Source of the DNA: Trichobilharzia szidati
Lineage: Eukaryota; Platyhelminthes; Trematoda; Strigeidida; Schistosomatidae
Length of the DNA: 64,000 nt
NCBI GenBank assembly: GCA_944472155.2
Contig: OX235279.1
Location: 58,749,564 to 58,813,563 of the forward strand
Direction of reading: 5' to 3'
A model generated the notes under the pieces. It worked only from the letters and a program-made list of their open reading frames with translations. It was not told the DNA's origin and made no database searches. Positions 25,039 through 36,754 of this stretch are shown here, one piece after another. Both the position numbers and the translations under genes were made by a program. Every line of letters begins with the position of its first letter. Positions within the stretch are counted from its first letter, which is position 1.

Positions 25039-25878
25039 ATGAGTGATCCTAGCCCCAAAGTTATTCAGATTCGCTCAGCCGCCAAAACAATCCAGCTAGT
25101 ACCATTTTGGCCAGATAATGCTGAAACGTGGTTTCAGATTGCTGAGTCCGATTTTTGTGAACATGGCATAACTGATCAACGTTCACAGTTCCTTGCAGTT
25201 ATTCACGCCCTACCGCGGGAATTCAGCAAGTGCGTAACTCTGCAGATGTCGGTAAGTAACTCGTACGAGTTGCTAAAAGCAACCATACTCAAGAGAAACG
25301 TTCTCACAGATCGACAACGTCTGGATGAGTTATTTCGTAACATCGAGTTAGGAGATCAGTCAGCCGTGAGCATGCTGGCAAGAATGAAAGAGATCATTGG
25401 GCAAAGTCAGTTCGATGAAGGACTGTTTAGAGAACTATTTATATCCAAACTGCCACAGTCAGTTCAGACTGTACTTGTGACACTTCAGGGTGTTCTCATA
25501 GATGATTTAGCTGTCTCTGCAGATAAAATTCTAGAGATAACGAAACGGCCAGTTACCGAAGTATACTCAGTTACCGAACAGGCTTCGAAGAAGGATTCGG
25601 CAATGATAGAGTTAATCAACTCCGTCCAGCAGATGCTTAGGTCAAACAAGCCTAGCAATTCCTCCTACCGTCGTTCCAAATCCCCTCAACGGCTAAACGT
25701 ACGTGGACGATCTAAGTCCAACACACGTTCTCTCAAAAATCCTGACTGGTGTTGGTATCACAACACCTATGGCAAGGAAGCAAAATGTTGTCGAAAACCT
25801 TGTCGAAAACATTCACTACTAACCAACGTAACTAGCGCTTCACCACTTTATAGAACCATGACAAAGTTAAAATATTGA
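25039..25878 (+). pseudogene. Ty3/Gypsy CsRn1/Boudicca-like Gag, element otherwise lost
   Basis: A 279-residue open frame from the ATG at 25039. The N-terminal half shows the LTR-element capsid pattern: PFWPDNAETWFQIAESDF, QFLAVIHALPREF, LDELFRNIELGDQSAVSMLA, and ELFISKLPQSVQTVL. Near residue 245 lies CWYHNTYGKEAKCCRKPC, which fits the unusual CHCC nucleic-acid-binding motif reported for CsRn1-type elements and not a classic CCHC knuckle. The frame is intact, but after 25878 I recognise no protease, reverse transcriptase or integrase, so the element is truncated or rearranged. A virus-like retroelement relic, not a host gene. Confidence 0.75.
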
Positions 25879-26789
25879 GCAAAAAGAAAGGACTGTGCAC
25901 ATCTTTAGGAGAAAAAGTGTGGCTTCGGAGAGGAAGCTCTTCTGGTAACACAACATCCAACTATTCGTTCCATCTCGTCTGTCAGTTCCCACTGAATGAA
26001 ATCACTTTTGTTTGTCTAGACTCCGGCTTACATGGCCTATGCTCTGTTCCCCCCTCTATCTTCTATTCGTTGTCTACGAATTTTCTGGATTCCCATTTTA
26101 CTGTAGAGTATAAAATTTCTTGAGAGCACTTTTGAACTAATCAAGTGATTGCTAGGCACCACTGTACTGGTTTGAAATGAATAAACCTACCCTCAGCAGA
26201 ACTGCAACAATGGGGCAAACGCAATCTCCTCACCGGAATTGGCTGAAGGATTAGAACTGCCTAAAAACAGAACGAGACCAACTCCAAAAAATGCTGCTGC
26301 ATACCAGCACCGTTTAGAAATACTGGATTGCTAATATCTTTTTATAGCAATCCCTAAAAATGCAGCCTACTTTAAATAAAAGTAGTGATTCTTATATTCG
26401 CTTTTTTTGTTCTTGTCAGTTAATAGGGTGGTGCCAGGAGTGTTCTGTCTCACCTTCTAAAACGTGTATGTTAATTGAATGCGTATACGAAGTTCGTGGT
26501 TGAGAGTTCAAAATATTATGCTTAAGATGTTAACCACGTAGGGATAAAATGATGTAAACCCTTGCACCAAAGTTTTACCTGTTATTCTACATATGTCTGT
26601 TCCTGCGTCAACCGCGTTCCTGTAGTAAAGGATTTAATGTAGACCGTAATTTGTTATACGTAAATAACTAAAACACTCAAATGAACTAGAGTTCTACTTT
26701 CAGAAGCATAACGCAAGCTGATGTAACTGAACGTGAATTATATAGAAGGAGAATTATGGAATGATGAAAAAACCTAGCAACAAAATAAT
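25879..26789. other. No gene recognised
   Basis: Frames after the gag are short and lack pol motifs. The sequence may include decayed remains of the same LTR element. Confidence 0.4.
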
Positions 26790-27624
26790 TTAAAGTTTTG
26801 GTATTTCAGGAGGATGATTACTCGTGTAGTACTAGCCACTTTCCCTACCACAGTAGATAAGGGTGCAGTAATGTCAAATAGATTGAAATATCTGACGGTG
26901 TCGGGCAGTTTAGGTGTGACCTGAAAAATACGTGGAAGAAATGGAAAGGAACACTTGATACATGATGCCTGGTAGTTGCCAAGCATTGCTCTAGTTGCAC
27001 AACCCACTCATTTTTACTGAATGTGTGTGAATCCTTCATTCTGGGTCAAATAGGAGAAGCTGTGGGCAATCTTTGTGTCGTCCGCAAAGAGGCACAGCAA
27101 GCCATACCTGATTACCCTTCAGATATCGTTAATTTAAACTTAGGAAATAAATGGGTCTAGCACCCTTCCCTGAATTACATCACTTCATATGGGTCTGGAT
27201 GACGAGTAATTGCGTAAAACTTTCACGACTTAGAAAAAGTCTTCTAAGAAGGAATTGAACCAGAATAATGGGGGTTCTTGGAACCCACACAACCTCCACT
27301 TAGAAATAAGTCTTTGTTCTGGGCCCTATCAAAAAGTATTTTGAAGACCAAGAAGAGAGTTGTGATAGACAAAACACGATCGCTGCTAGCAGTAACATCA
27401 TCAAAAAGGTGAAGAAGGCAGTTTGAGTATGATTGACTTCTTAAGGAGCTGTGTTGTGCTGTAGTAAAAACCTTGTGTTGGTGGATGTATGAGGCTGTAC
27501 CTTGCCTAATAACTTTTCATATAACCACGGAAACCACTGACGTTACGTTGATGGGTAGACAGTTTTCAATGTAATAAGTTGGTGGTTACACAGGACAGCT
27601 TCCAGTGCCCTGGGCAGCTGTCAT
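26790..27624 (-). pseudogene. Decayed CR1/Jockey-type reverse transcriptase fragment
   Basis: Minus-strand frames, interrupted by stops and shifts, give CLLHLFDDVTASSDRVLSI, then FLVFKILFDRAQ (in place of FSKAFDR), and later LLCLFADDTKIAHSF, where FADD is the catalytic motif C. The order and spacing fit a LINE reverse transcriptase centred on the palm domain. No endonuclease is present. The 5' end (27624) abuts the LTR of the Gypsy element. Confidence 0.75.
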
Positions 27625-27964
27625 TGTAACGACAGAAGAAAAAAGCCAGGCAACAGATAGTTTATTGAGAAAATGAAGAGATAGTTATAGGTTTTTATTT
27701 ACATTATTTTCAATGGAGAAGCAACGTCTTCTGATTGGTTGTTTTCTCGCTGCATGTTATTCTGTACTGCTTGCGACCGTTTCTCAGAAAGCTAAGCCAT
27801 ATATTTGCGAAACCCACTTGCACACGTCAGAGCCGCTGTGATTGGTTGGTGAGTTCCTCAAAGTTAAGCTTTGTTATCGTTTTTCTCATGTCCCTGACTC
27901 CGGACGTAACACTGGCGCAAATTGTTGTTTACAGTTTTGGCTTGTCCGCAGCCAGCTCTCACCA
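27625..27964 (-). repeat. 3' LTR of the minus-strand Gypsy element
   Basis: On the plus strand it runs from TGTAACGA to CTCTCACCA. The same sequence in the same orientation is at 36118-36424, so the two flank the internal region as LTRs. It differs by scattered substitutions and has about 30 extra bases near 27830-27860. No clear target duplication flanks the pair. Confidence 0.8.
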
Positions 27965-29800
27965 CCGTCGCTCTCTCCGTCAAACAGCTTCACCTGCAAG
28001 CGTTCCGACCTTCTGGGCTATACATTCTCTCGTTGATGATTGTTATTGGCTAGCCTGTCCTACTGTATCCATCGTTGGATCTAGGTGGGGTTAACTCCTC
28101 TCTGTCACCTCTTCTGATAGTACATACTTGACCCCGTCTTTTGGTGACCGTGTACGGTGCTTCCCACTTTATACGGAGTTTTCGTGAATCTGGCCCGCAT
28201 CCAGCTGCATACCTCCCGCCTCTACACTTCACTTGATCCCCGACTGTAAAGATAATGCACTGAGTCTTTTCTCTCTGCTCACACTTCGCGGCTTCCCTCC
28301 GCTGCCTCCGCGTCACATTGTTGACTTCTTCTTTCAGTTCTGCTCTCAATTTCGTCATACTCCACTATTGGTGAAGGTGCCAGGTTTCGTTTTGTATCGG
28401 TAATCGTGGTTTCCTACAATACATCAGTTGTAAAGTTGACTTCTTTGCTGTTCCCTTGGCTATAACTTGATGTGCCACTAGAATCAGTGGAAGTCCCGTC
28501 TCCCAGTTACCGCCCTTCGAGGCCAGCCACTCCTTCATTTTATAGTTGCTTCTCTCCGCCAAGCCAACCGTTTATAAGTGACACAGGGTCGTTCTGATCC
28601 TCTTGATGCCCAGCTGTTGCAAACGGGAAGTAAATTCTCCACTTTCAAAACAATGACCTCAGTCGTCTCTGGTACTCCGTGGTCTGCAAAGTTGTATCGA
28701 ACTCCTGCATCTGTCAAAGTCCTTGCGCGTTGGTCTGGGATTGCAACGGCACCTACCCATTTTGTCGCGTGTTCCGTCATTACCAGGAGGTACTAATTAC
28801 CCCTTGATATCTGATGAGATGGACCCATTACATCTACGGACTACAAGTCACCTTTCACCGTAACTGGAATAGGCTGTAGCCGTGGTCGTCTGCACCGACC
28901 TCCTTTCATTATCTGGCATTGTGGACACCCAAGTACATATCTTGCAACGTCTTCTCTCATGCCTGGCCAGTACATACTTTGTCAAAGGAGGTTGGTTGTT
29001 CTGGCCACCCGTGTATGTACTAGCTGGTGACATTCTTCTATCACATTGTGGCGCAAAGATTGGGGTATTACGGTCAACCAGCTTCCATAGTTCCCTTGCC
29101 AGGTCAGAGTCCCGTAGGCATTCACTCTTAGTCGACCTCTTTGTTGGAGTAGTGTGGTTAGCTCCTTACTCGCCGTAGATTGATCCACTTCAATTCCGCT
29201 AGTGATCACCTGCATTACTGTATTCAGCGTGTCATCCAACTTCTGTCTGCGTGCACTCGGTAAGTGACCTCAGGTAACTCAGCCTCGTCTTTTGGTGTCG
29301 ATAAGGAATCTGTCAAGACATTTTCATTTCCAGGAACGTGTGAGATGGTAAAGCTGTACTCCCGTAGACGCATTATCCATCGTCTCTAGCTGTCTTTTAG
29401 AACTACAGCGGCTTACGATCAGTTTCGATGTGGAGCCGTCGGCCGAGTACATAAGGTCCCCTTTAGTCGATCACCCATACCATTGCTAAACATTCTTTCC
29501 CTCTCGTTGAACACTTCCGTTCTGCGTGTGTCAAAACCAGACTGGCATACTCAACGATTCCCTCATCCTGCCTAAGTACTGCACCTATTCCGTAGTCACT
29601 GGCACCTGTGCACACTGTGAACTGTCTTCCGGGTGCAGGCAGCCTTAGTGTAATTTGTTGGTTTGTCGAGCAGCTTTTGAATTCCCTCGAATGTCTTCTG
29701 TGAAACTTCCGACCAAACAAACTTCGGCTCACCCAGTAGCTTATACAGAGAGGCTGGTATCTCGATATAATAATATATTTATTCCTGTCTGTGTAGGACA
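27965..29800 (-). pseudogene. Gypsy pol: RNase H and integrase, broken
   Basis: Read leftwards. RNase H: QFTVCTGASDYGIGAVL and LTHAERKCSTRGKECLAMVW (29463-29700). Integrase zinc-binding and core segments: YVLARHERRRCKIC and WVGAVAIPDQRARTL with YNFADHGVPETTEV, then AERSNYKMKEWLASKGGNWE (28365-28562). The C-terminal domain is at 28050-28358 (DQVKCRGGRYAAG, KLRIKWEAPYTVTKR). The pieces lie in several frames with stops between them, so no product can be made. Just before the LTR a purine-rich stretch could be the polypurine tract. Confidence 0.8.
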
Positions 29801-30403
29801 CACCCCCTGTTTACAGGCATGGATAAGTATTATTTAAATTACATAAATTTGACTTATGGTGAAATTACATGGTTGCTGTCCTTTCTGACATTAGTTTGTA
29901 TGTACAGTCTGCCAACTAGTCACTGAATGGAGCGCATTAACAAAAACAAACAAGTAGGTGTTGGATGGATTACAAATATTTGGGAAAAAATAAAGCTTGA
30001 AGTCAATTTCTCCATATAATTTTGCTGTGTGCGGCATCGTATCTTGTTCTTGATTTATATCCAGATTGAGTATTAATTTAAAATAAGTGATTTATTTGCA
30101 TGATTTTGTCAGCATTCTTATCGTGAGTATCATGAGAAGTGAATTGTACTGCATGCAGATTAATATTGGTCATTGTCAGGCGGATTTGTCTTACTGCGTC
30201 CATGTCAGCCAAAACCGCCATTTTTCACTGCATGGTTGTTCCGCACGAGAAAGCTGATTAACACGTAGAAAGCTATCTGTGAGCCATTTCAGATCATGGG
30301 TACTGCTTGAATAGGATGCTGTAAAACGTCCTGTTATGGTGACGGTGGATATTGAAATGATGCTGAGTCATTGCTAGCCAAAACCTTGAAGAATGTTGTT
30401 TAA
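29770..30403. other. Unassigned block replacing the Gypsy reverse transcriptase
   Basis: The pol region breaks off in the RT-RNase H connection and resumes only at the start of the reverse transcriptase. The roughly 600 bases between are AT-rich, noncoding and unlike any other sequence I recognise in the window. Either an insertion accompanied a deletion, or two deletions brought foreign sequence in. Confidence 0.5.
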
Positions 30404-31098
30404 CTATCGAAAATCAACACAGGATCTATACTTCTTATTGACTGTTTTTAATATTAGAACCAGAGAGTTATAAGGACTGTCGGCTTCATCAGTAATATCA
30501 TCTTTTAAAATCTCCCGCACTTGTCGTTCAACTTCGCCTTCCAAATGACATGGGACTCTTTGTGTTGTAAACGACGTTACTTCTGGACCACTTAAGGGAA
30601 TTTCATGACTTACTTTATCGCAATAACCGTACGGGTCTGCATCTCCAGTGAAGAGATGATCGTATTTATTAATCGACCTTTTCATATTGTGTACCCTCGA
30701 AAGCATAACCCCTGCTATCTCGCTGGTTTCATACATGCTGATACGTCCGTATCTCGTGATCACAGCCCTCGCTTGCGTGTCGATTACCGCTCCAACCTCC
30801 CACAGAAAATCCGTCCCAAGTATCGTCCGCTGTAATTCGGGTACAACAATGAAGGAAAACGTCACCTCGCAGCTGCCAGTAACGACTCTACGGTTCTATC
30901 TATCCGTGATGCGTAACGCCTGTCCGCTTACCTTTTGTACTGTCAATGAACATGGGCTGACATTCTCACATAAGTTCTTATCTATTAGCTACACAGCCGC
31001 CCCCGCATCTCATAAGCATGCTACTTCTCGAGCATTCACTCGCAACTTCGAAAACATAGCACCTTTCTTAACAGTCCCCACTACGTCAAGTTTTACAA
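30404..31098 (-). pseudogene. Gypsy protease and N-terminal reverse transcriptase
   Basis: A 153-residue frame (30865-30404) covers the end of the aspartic protease (LQRTILGTDFLWEVGAVID), the linker, and the start of the reverse transcriptase (VERQVREILKDDITDEADSP and KKYRSCVDFR, the family's V/C-DYR region). Upstream on the minus strand a broken frame gives the protease start, with a DAG-type active-site segment near 31000. It continues as VKLDV at 31083-31098 into the RTE insertion; the other half of the broken frame resumes at 34084. Confidence 0.75.
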
Positions 31099-34083
31099 CG
31101 ACGCCTAGTTAACTAGCTCGCTAGTTTTCTAGCCGGTCCGAAGACCGGGTGAAGAGGGAGGGTTGGGCGTGGGGCTAGCAACCCCACACCACTAAATCTT
31201 TCAAACCGCTAGAGAAACTTCAACACACAGAAAATATATTACAAATACAAAAACTTCACATAAAGATCTTGTTCTTTTCTCGAACCAGAGAGGCGAAATG
31301 ACACAGCGGGCTGGCGAAAGCCCTCGGGAAACGAGTCAGTCGATGCGTCTTCTGTCGGTGGAAACGACATTAAAATTGGGCACGTGGAATGTCCGCAAGA
31401 CGTACGAGACTGTGAAGGCTGCACAGGTAGCAAAAAACGAGAAGATATGCCTTCGAGTTACTGGGTATCTGCGAAAGCAGATAGAATGGATGTGGATTGA
31501 CAACACTGTCAACGGAAGAGCCAGTCATCTACTCCAAGCTGGTCGCCCAAATGTTAACCACGAGCATGCTGAGGAAGTGAGTGGGAACCAATTTCATGCA
31601 GGATCATGACAGCTAGATTCAACTCGAAAGAAAGGTAGGGAGCTAACAATTATACAGTGCTACGCCCAGCACAAGTATACACACAAAGCAACATGGATTC
31701 CGCCTGATGGACATACCACAAACCAGACAGATTTCATCTCAATGCTGCTCATGGAAGTGGAGACGCAGCCTTCTGGATACAAAGTCGAGAAGGAAGCAGA
31801 TGTGGGCTCAGACCACCGTCTGGTTCATGGGACATTCAAGGTGAAACTGAAATCCATCAAAACAAGCGGAGACAGACCACAATTCCAGTTCAACATTCAA
31901 AAACTGAGGGACGAAACTACAGGGGAGAAATTCACTACAGATGCCAGTGAAAAAAGTCGGATACACTACTTGGCATCACTGAAGACACCTGTGTGGAAGA
32001 ACACTGGAACTAACTCCGAGAGGTACGTGTGAACAATCGTTCTAGGAAGAAAGAAGAGACAAGATAAAGAATGGCTCTCAACGAATACCGGGAAGCTAAT
32101 CGAGGAGAGGAGGGTGGTGAAAGAGAAGATGACTCAATGCGGAGATGGATGACAGAATGAGAAGCTGAGTTCAGTGTACACAGCCCTGAATAGAGAAGTG
32201 GGGACGAGTACCAAAAAGACAGAAGACAATTCTACGACACACTGGTGGGCATCTGAAGCAGAACAGGCCGCAGGCAAAAGAGATCTCAGGAAACTATATC
32301 AGATAACCAAGTCTCTATTCGGGAAGAGATCAACCCAGATGATGAAACCAACGAAAGATGTTCGAGGGAGCCTGATCACCAAGGAGGAGAAACAGGTTAA
32401 ACAATGGGCTGATCACTGTAAAGACTCTGGAATCGACCACCATCGGCAACTCGCCCAGAAATACCACCAACAATGCATACGGATCTGACTGTCAGCGGAT
32501 ACCACTCCTCCAATGAAAGAATAAACCTTGGATGCGATGAACCTACTGAAGTCCGGGCGGGTAGCAGGACCAGACGGCGTTCTTCCAGAAGCACTGAAGA
32601 CGACTTCAGAGATTACGGCAGGTGTTCTCACTCCATTACTGCAAAAAGTTTGGAAAGAAGGAAAGGTGTCTACTGATTGGAAGAAGGGCTACCTCGTCAA
32701 ACTGTCAAAGAAGGGTGACTTAGGCCTGCGCAAGAACTGACTAGCGTGGAATACTGCTCTTGTCCACGCCAAGTAAAATACTAAATCGCACCATCCCGGA
32801 GACAATAAAGAATGCACTGGATACGGAACTCCGCCAGCCCGGAACAAAGTGGATTCAGGAAAGGCAAATCATATGCTGATCAAATTGCAGCTCTACACTT
32901 CGTCATCACAGAACAAAGCATAGAATCGCAGTCAAACCTCTCCCTACCGGAGCTTCGTCAACTTCAAAAAGTCCTTCATCAGACAACGTCGACCGAGAAG
33001 TAATTTGGAAGCCACTTCAACACTACGGCGTACTTCACTTCTCTGTCAGCCTCATTTAACAGCTATATGACAATGCCACGTGTCAGGTGATCCACAACGG
33101 GAAACTCAGTGAGGCGTTCGAAGTGCATAAAGGAGTAAGACAAGTCTGCCTATTATCACCGACGATACTCTTAATTATGGTGAACTGGATTATGTGTCAG
33201 ACTGTGCACGAAGAGTGCGAAGACGGAAACACTCTGGAACACAGATAAGAAGACTCTAGAAGATCTGGATTCCTCAGGTGATATATATCTTATGTCACAC
33301 AAACTAGAAGACTTGCAAGCGAAAACCAACAAACTGGCAGAAAGGGCGGGCAGTTAAAACAAGACTCCAAATGGACAATGAGAAGACGAAGGTGATGAAG
33401 ATACCCAATCAACGGCAACAACAACCAGCACTAAACACCATCAACAGGAGAGATTTAACAGAGTTGACCTCCTTCACTTATCTGGGAAGCATCGTCTCAG
33501 CTACAGGCAGAATGAACGAAGATGTCTAAGTCAGAATCGGAAAGGCAAGATACGCCTTCTTCAACCTGAAACCAGTTTGGAAACCTTCCACACAGCATAA
33601 GGAAAATGATGAGCATTTTCAACACTAATGTGAAGTCGGCCAACTCTTCTATACGGGTCGGAAAATTGCACTGCGTGTCATGAGAAGGATTTCCAACAGT
33701 TTGTAGGTTTTTATCAACATCTGCCTTCGACCCATACTGAAGATCAAACTGCCCGAAAGAATAAGCAACAAGAAACTATGGGAACACACCAACCAGGAGC
33801 CGATCGCCCAACAAATATCCAGGAGAAAGTGGAGATGGATCAGGTATACATTGAAGAGGCAACCGAATGACATTGCACGCCAGGACATCTAGTGTAATCC
33901 AAATAGGAAGCGACGAGTGGGTCGTCCTAGGGTCACATGGAGGAGATCATCTGGGGGAGAGATAAGAGAGTTTGGTCAGTCGTGGACCCAGCTGAAGAAG
34001 ACGGCAGAAAACAGAACAAAGTGGAGGAGTGTTGTTGAATTCCTATGTTCCACTCGGAACTCAAAAGAATAATGAAAAAAATA
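31099..34083 (+). mobile_element. RTE-clade LINE (SR2-like) inserted into the Gypsy element
   Basis: Flanked by a perfect 16-bp target duplication, ACGTCAAGTTTTACAA, at 31083-31098 and 34084-34099. The 5' end has GAGGGAGGGTTGGGCGTGGG. Endonuclease pieces: LKLGTWNVRKTYET (about 31373), ATWIPPDGHTTNQTDFIS, and ADVGSDHRLVHGTFKVKL. Reverse transcriptase pieces: GRVAGPDGVLPEALK, KGYLVKLSKKGDLGL, and QSGFRKGKSYADQIAALHF, then further motif remnants to about 33950. Frameshifts and stops are many, and several hundred bases of the endonuclease are deleted relative to the copy at 48633-55150. The tail ends AAAGAATAATGAAAAAAATA. Confidence 0.9.
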
Positions 34084-34595
34084 ACGTCAAGTTTTACAAG
34101 AGAGAAGGAACACATATTATACTGTCTGAAATCTTTTCTTTTCCGCCTTTCTGGGCAGTACCTCCTCCAAAGGCCCAGCTCACCACATTCAAGATATCGG
34201 TCTTTCCTATAACTCGTCCTCAACATCGCCACTTCACTCTGCAACGCTTTAATTTTCTGCCCGCATTCTTTCGACTTCGGTGGCTCCATCGCGGCTTCCG
34301 TTGTGCTCAGTAGCTGTCTGGTCCACTTCGCCAGCTCACATATGTCCATTGGTTGCATGGCGTTAACTAGCTGTAATCGCTGAGAAACGTGGTCAGGAAC
34401 ACTCTTGATAAACTGGGAAGTCAGCAACTGCATCTCTGATTCCTCATCCAAGTAGATTCGCCAATTTCACCGCCAACTCTAAAGGATCTCCATCAGATCC
34501 CAGCTTCATGGAACGGAACTGCCGCATTGCTAGCTGTCTGTCTGTTATGCCGTCAAACTCCGACACCAGTAATTCAACCCATGTCTTCCAAGGCG
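34084..34595 (-). pseudogene. Gypsy Gag, C-terminal part with damaged zinc knuckle
   Basis: The minus-strand frame reads (in two frames) DGITDRQLAMRQFRSMKLGS, DEESEMQLLTSQFIKSVPDH and DICELAKWTRQLLSTTEA, then YLECGELGLWRRYC, where a CCHC knuckle would be expected but the first Cys is Tyr and the His is Leu. The frame ran on into the protease before the RTE insertion. The 5' part of this Gag is at 35908-36117, beyond a second insertion. Confidence 0.75.
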
Positions 34596-35551
34596 GTTAT
34601 CAGAGATCTTTATTCAACATTCGATATCATTGCATGAAACTAGTTCTGAACGAAAATGATGATATCCATACTCAATTGGGTATAGTCAATCGCACGTGTG
34701 AGCGTTTTAAATTGAAATCGCTCTCAGAAGACCAGTTCAAGGTATTGATTTTCATTTGTGGTTTGCAGTCTCCCAAATTTCCTGATATACGCCTATTAAA
34801 TCGTCTGGAACAAGATCCACGGATGACTTTGAAAGACGTCGGTGAAGAATATCAGCGTTTAATCAACATTCATCTACAGTCAGTTCACCTCACAAGTGTT
34901 CCAGGAATTTTGCAAGAGAAACGGTATACAACACGTGCGGACGCCACCTTATCACCCTCAATCCAACAGTCAGGCAGAAAGATTTGTCGACACCTTCAAA
35001 CGAGCGTTGTTGAAAGCAGGGGGAGGGGAGAAACCGGAAGCAATACAAAACTTTCTTTTTGTATACTGAACTACACCACTGGCAGAACAGAAGAAAAGCC
35101 CTGCAGAACTTCTAATGGGTCGAACGCTACGAACTCATCACCACTCCACGTTACCATCTTCGTCACATCAACGAAGAAATAGTCTGAAGTATTACCGCAA
35201 GGGTGATGCCGTCTATGTGCGCGATTATCGACCGAGGAACAGAAAATGGGTCGAAGGCTTGACAGAATGTCGACATGGAACTCTAATGTACAAGGTTAAA
35301 GTTGGGGATGAATGGTGGATAAGACATAAAAATCAGATACGACGTCGATATACTACATCCCAAGAACCTAAATTGCCACTGGATTTACTACTGGAAACTT
35401 TCAAAATACCACCAGTCAAACCAGAAGCAAAACAAGAGATGCTACCCAGCCGACGATCCCAGCACAAACGAACACAAACAGTTCATTTCCAAATCGACCC
35501 CAAGCAAAAAAGATACTAAACTGTTTGCAAGATTCTTTTTAAAAGGGGAGG
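34596..35551 (+). pseudogene. Internally deleted Gypsy element: Gag fused to integrase
   Basis: Plus-strand LTR element, opposite to its host. Gag segment: YHCMKLVLNENDDIHTQLG, CERFKLKSLSEDQFKVLIFI, and LEQDPRMTLKDVGEEYQRLI. At about 34880 it passes straight into the integrase core in another frame: FCKRNGIQHVRTPPYHPQS, then SQAERFVDTFKRALLK (the Glu is the third catalytic residue). The C-terminal part follows: MGRTLRTHHH, then YYRKGDAVYVRDYRPRNRKW. Protease, reverse transcriptase, RNase H and the first integrase half are absent. One stop lies in the integrase (TGA near 35067). It resembles K02A2.6-like elements. AAAAGGGGAGG just before 35552 is a good polypurine tract. Confidence 0.8.
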
Positions 35552-35907
35552 TGATATATACACAGGTAACTCATTAATATTCGTTATTTATTTCCCACAC
35601 TAGCATAATCATTGATTTCCCGCATCTGCGTGATTATTGATTTTAATTACTGAATTCCCATGGTTTGTTAAAATTTTTAAAATGTGACATTGTTTTTCCT
35701 AACTGTATAAATACGGAGTTTTTGTTTAACTTTTCGACTGCTGTTAGAGACAGTAAAACCTCTCGTATCAACGTCCAGTCTTCTTTCTTTGTCCTGCGTG
35801 CCCTGCGGTATTGTTTGTTGTTGTTGACGTGTGACTAGGACAGATTGGCCAGCGCATTAGTTAGATTCGCTCGTAGTCTACAAGATCCTAATATCTCATA
35901 CATAACA
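35552..35907 (+). repeat. Candidate 3' LTR of the deleted plus-strand Gypsy element
   Basis: Starts TGATATATACACAGG right after the polypurine tract and ends CATAACA, where the host element's gag sequence resumes. It contains a TATAAATA-type box near 35707. No matching 5' LTR is present, so the right edge is inferred from TG...CA ends and from the junction. Confidence 0.55.
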
Positions 35908-36117
35908 GCGCTGTGTCACCTGACCTCTCTAAACTGTCATTTGTAGCTTTCGCTCGGCCTCTCAACAGTGTCCCCAGCACAACCGCCTTCGCCGCCTGCT
36001 CCTTGACACCCACCAACTCGGCAAAGGCCTCGAAGTCCCATAAAAAGCTCCATACGTCCCTGCCTTCAAACGCAGTTGACCATGAGATCCGTACTGTTCT
36101 CAGGCAGAGAAGCCAGT
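35908..36117 (-). pseudogene. Gypsy Gag, N-terminal part
   Basis: The minus-strand frame gives WSTAFEGRDVWSFLWDFEAF, then AELVGVKEQAAKAVVLGTLL and RGRAKATNDSLERSGDTALL, a typical capsid N-terminus. It begins about 50 bases inside the 5' LTR edge (36118) and is cut by the plus-strand element. With 34084-34595 it makes up one Gag. Confidence 0.75.
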
Positions 36118-36424
36118 TGTAACGAGGGCCAGGCAACAGATCGTTTATTGAGAAAACCAAGAGATATTTATAGATTTTTATTGACATTATTTTCAATGGA
36201 GAAGCAACGTCTTCTGATTGGTTGTTTTCTCGCTGAAGGTTATTCTGTACTGCTTGCGACCATTTCTCAGAAAGCTAAGCCATATATTTGCGAATCCCAC
36301 TTGCACACGTCAGGTCCTCAAAGTTAAGCTTTGTTATCGTTTTTCTCATGACCCTGACTCCGGACGTAACACTGGCGTAAATTGTTGTCTACGGTTTTGG
36401 CTTGTTCTCAGACAGCTCTCACCA
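36118..36424 (-). repeat. 5' LTR of the minus-strand Gypsy element
   Basis: Copy of 27625-27964 in the same orientation, with the same TGTAACGA and CTCTCACCA ends on the plus strand. It lacks about 30 bases present in the other LTR. The two LTRs have diverged visibly, which fits the heavily broken internal region and an old insertion. Confidence 0.8.
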
Positions 36425-36754
36425 CACTATTAATTAGGAACATATTAAAAACCCATAGGAGGATAACGGGTATGCTAAGCGCAGATACCTTGCAGGTATT
36501 GTTTAAGCGCTGTAAGTGAAGCAGTTGTCTGCTAACGCTACCCTGAAAGATAATATTTTGATTAGACATAGAAGGTGATTATGTGTGTAGGAAATTCATT
36601 ACTTGAAAGTCTCCATGCGAGAATAAGGTAAGCCTGGGGCTTAAAACTTCAGTTCTTAAACTGATTTTTTGTGGTAGTCTTTTTAATAAGTTAGTTTGAG
36701 GCTGAACAAAAGACTGGTAATAAAAAGCCAGGGTCTTTCTAGTTAGCGAAGTCA

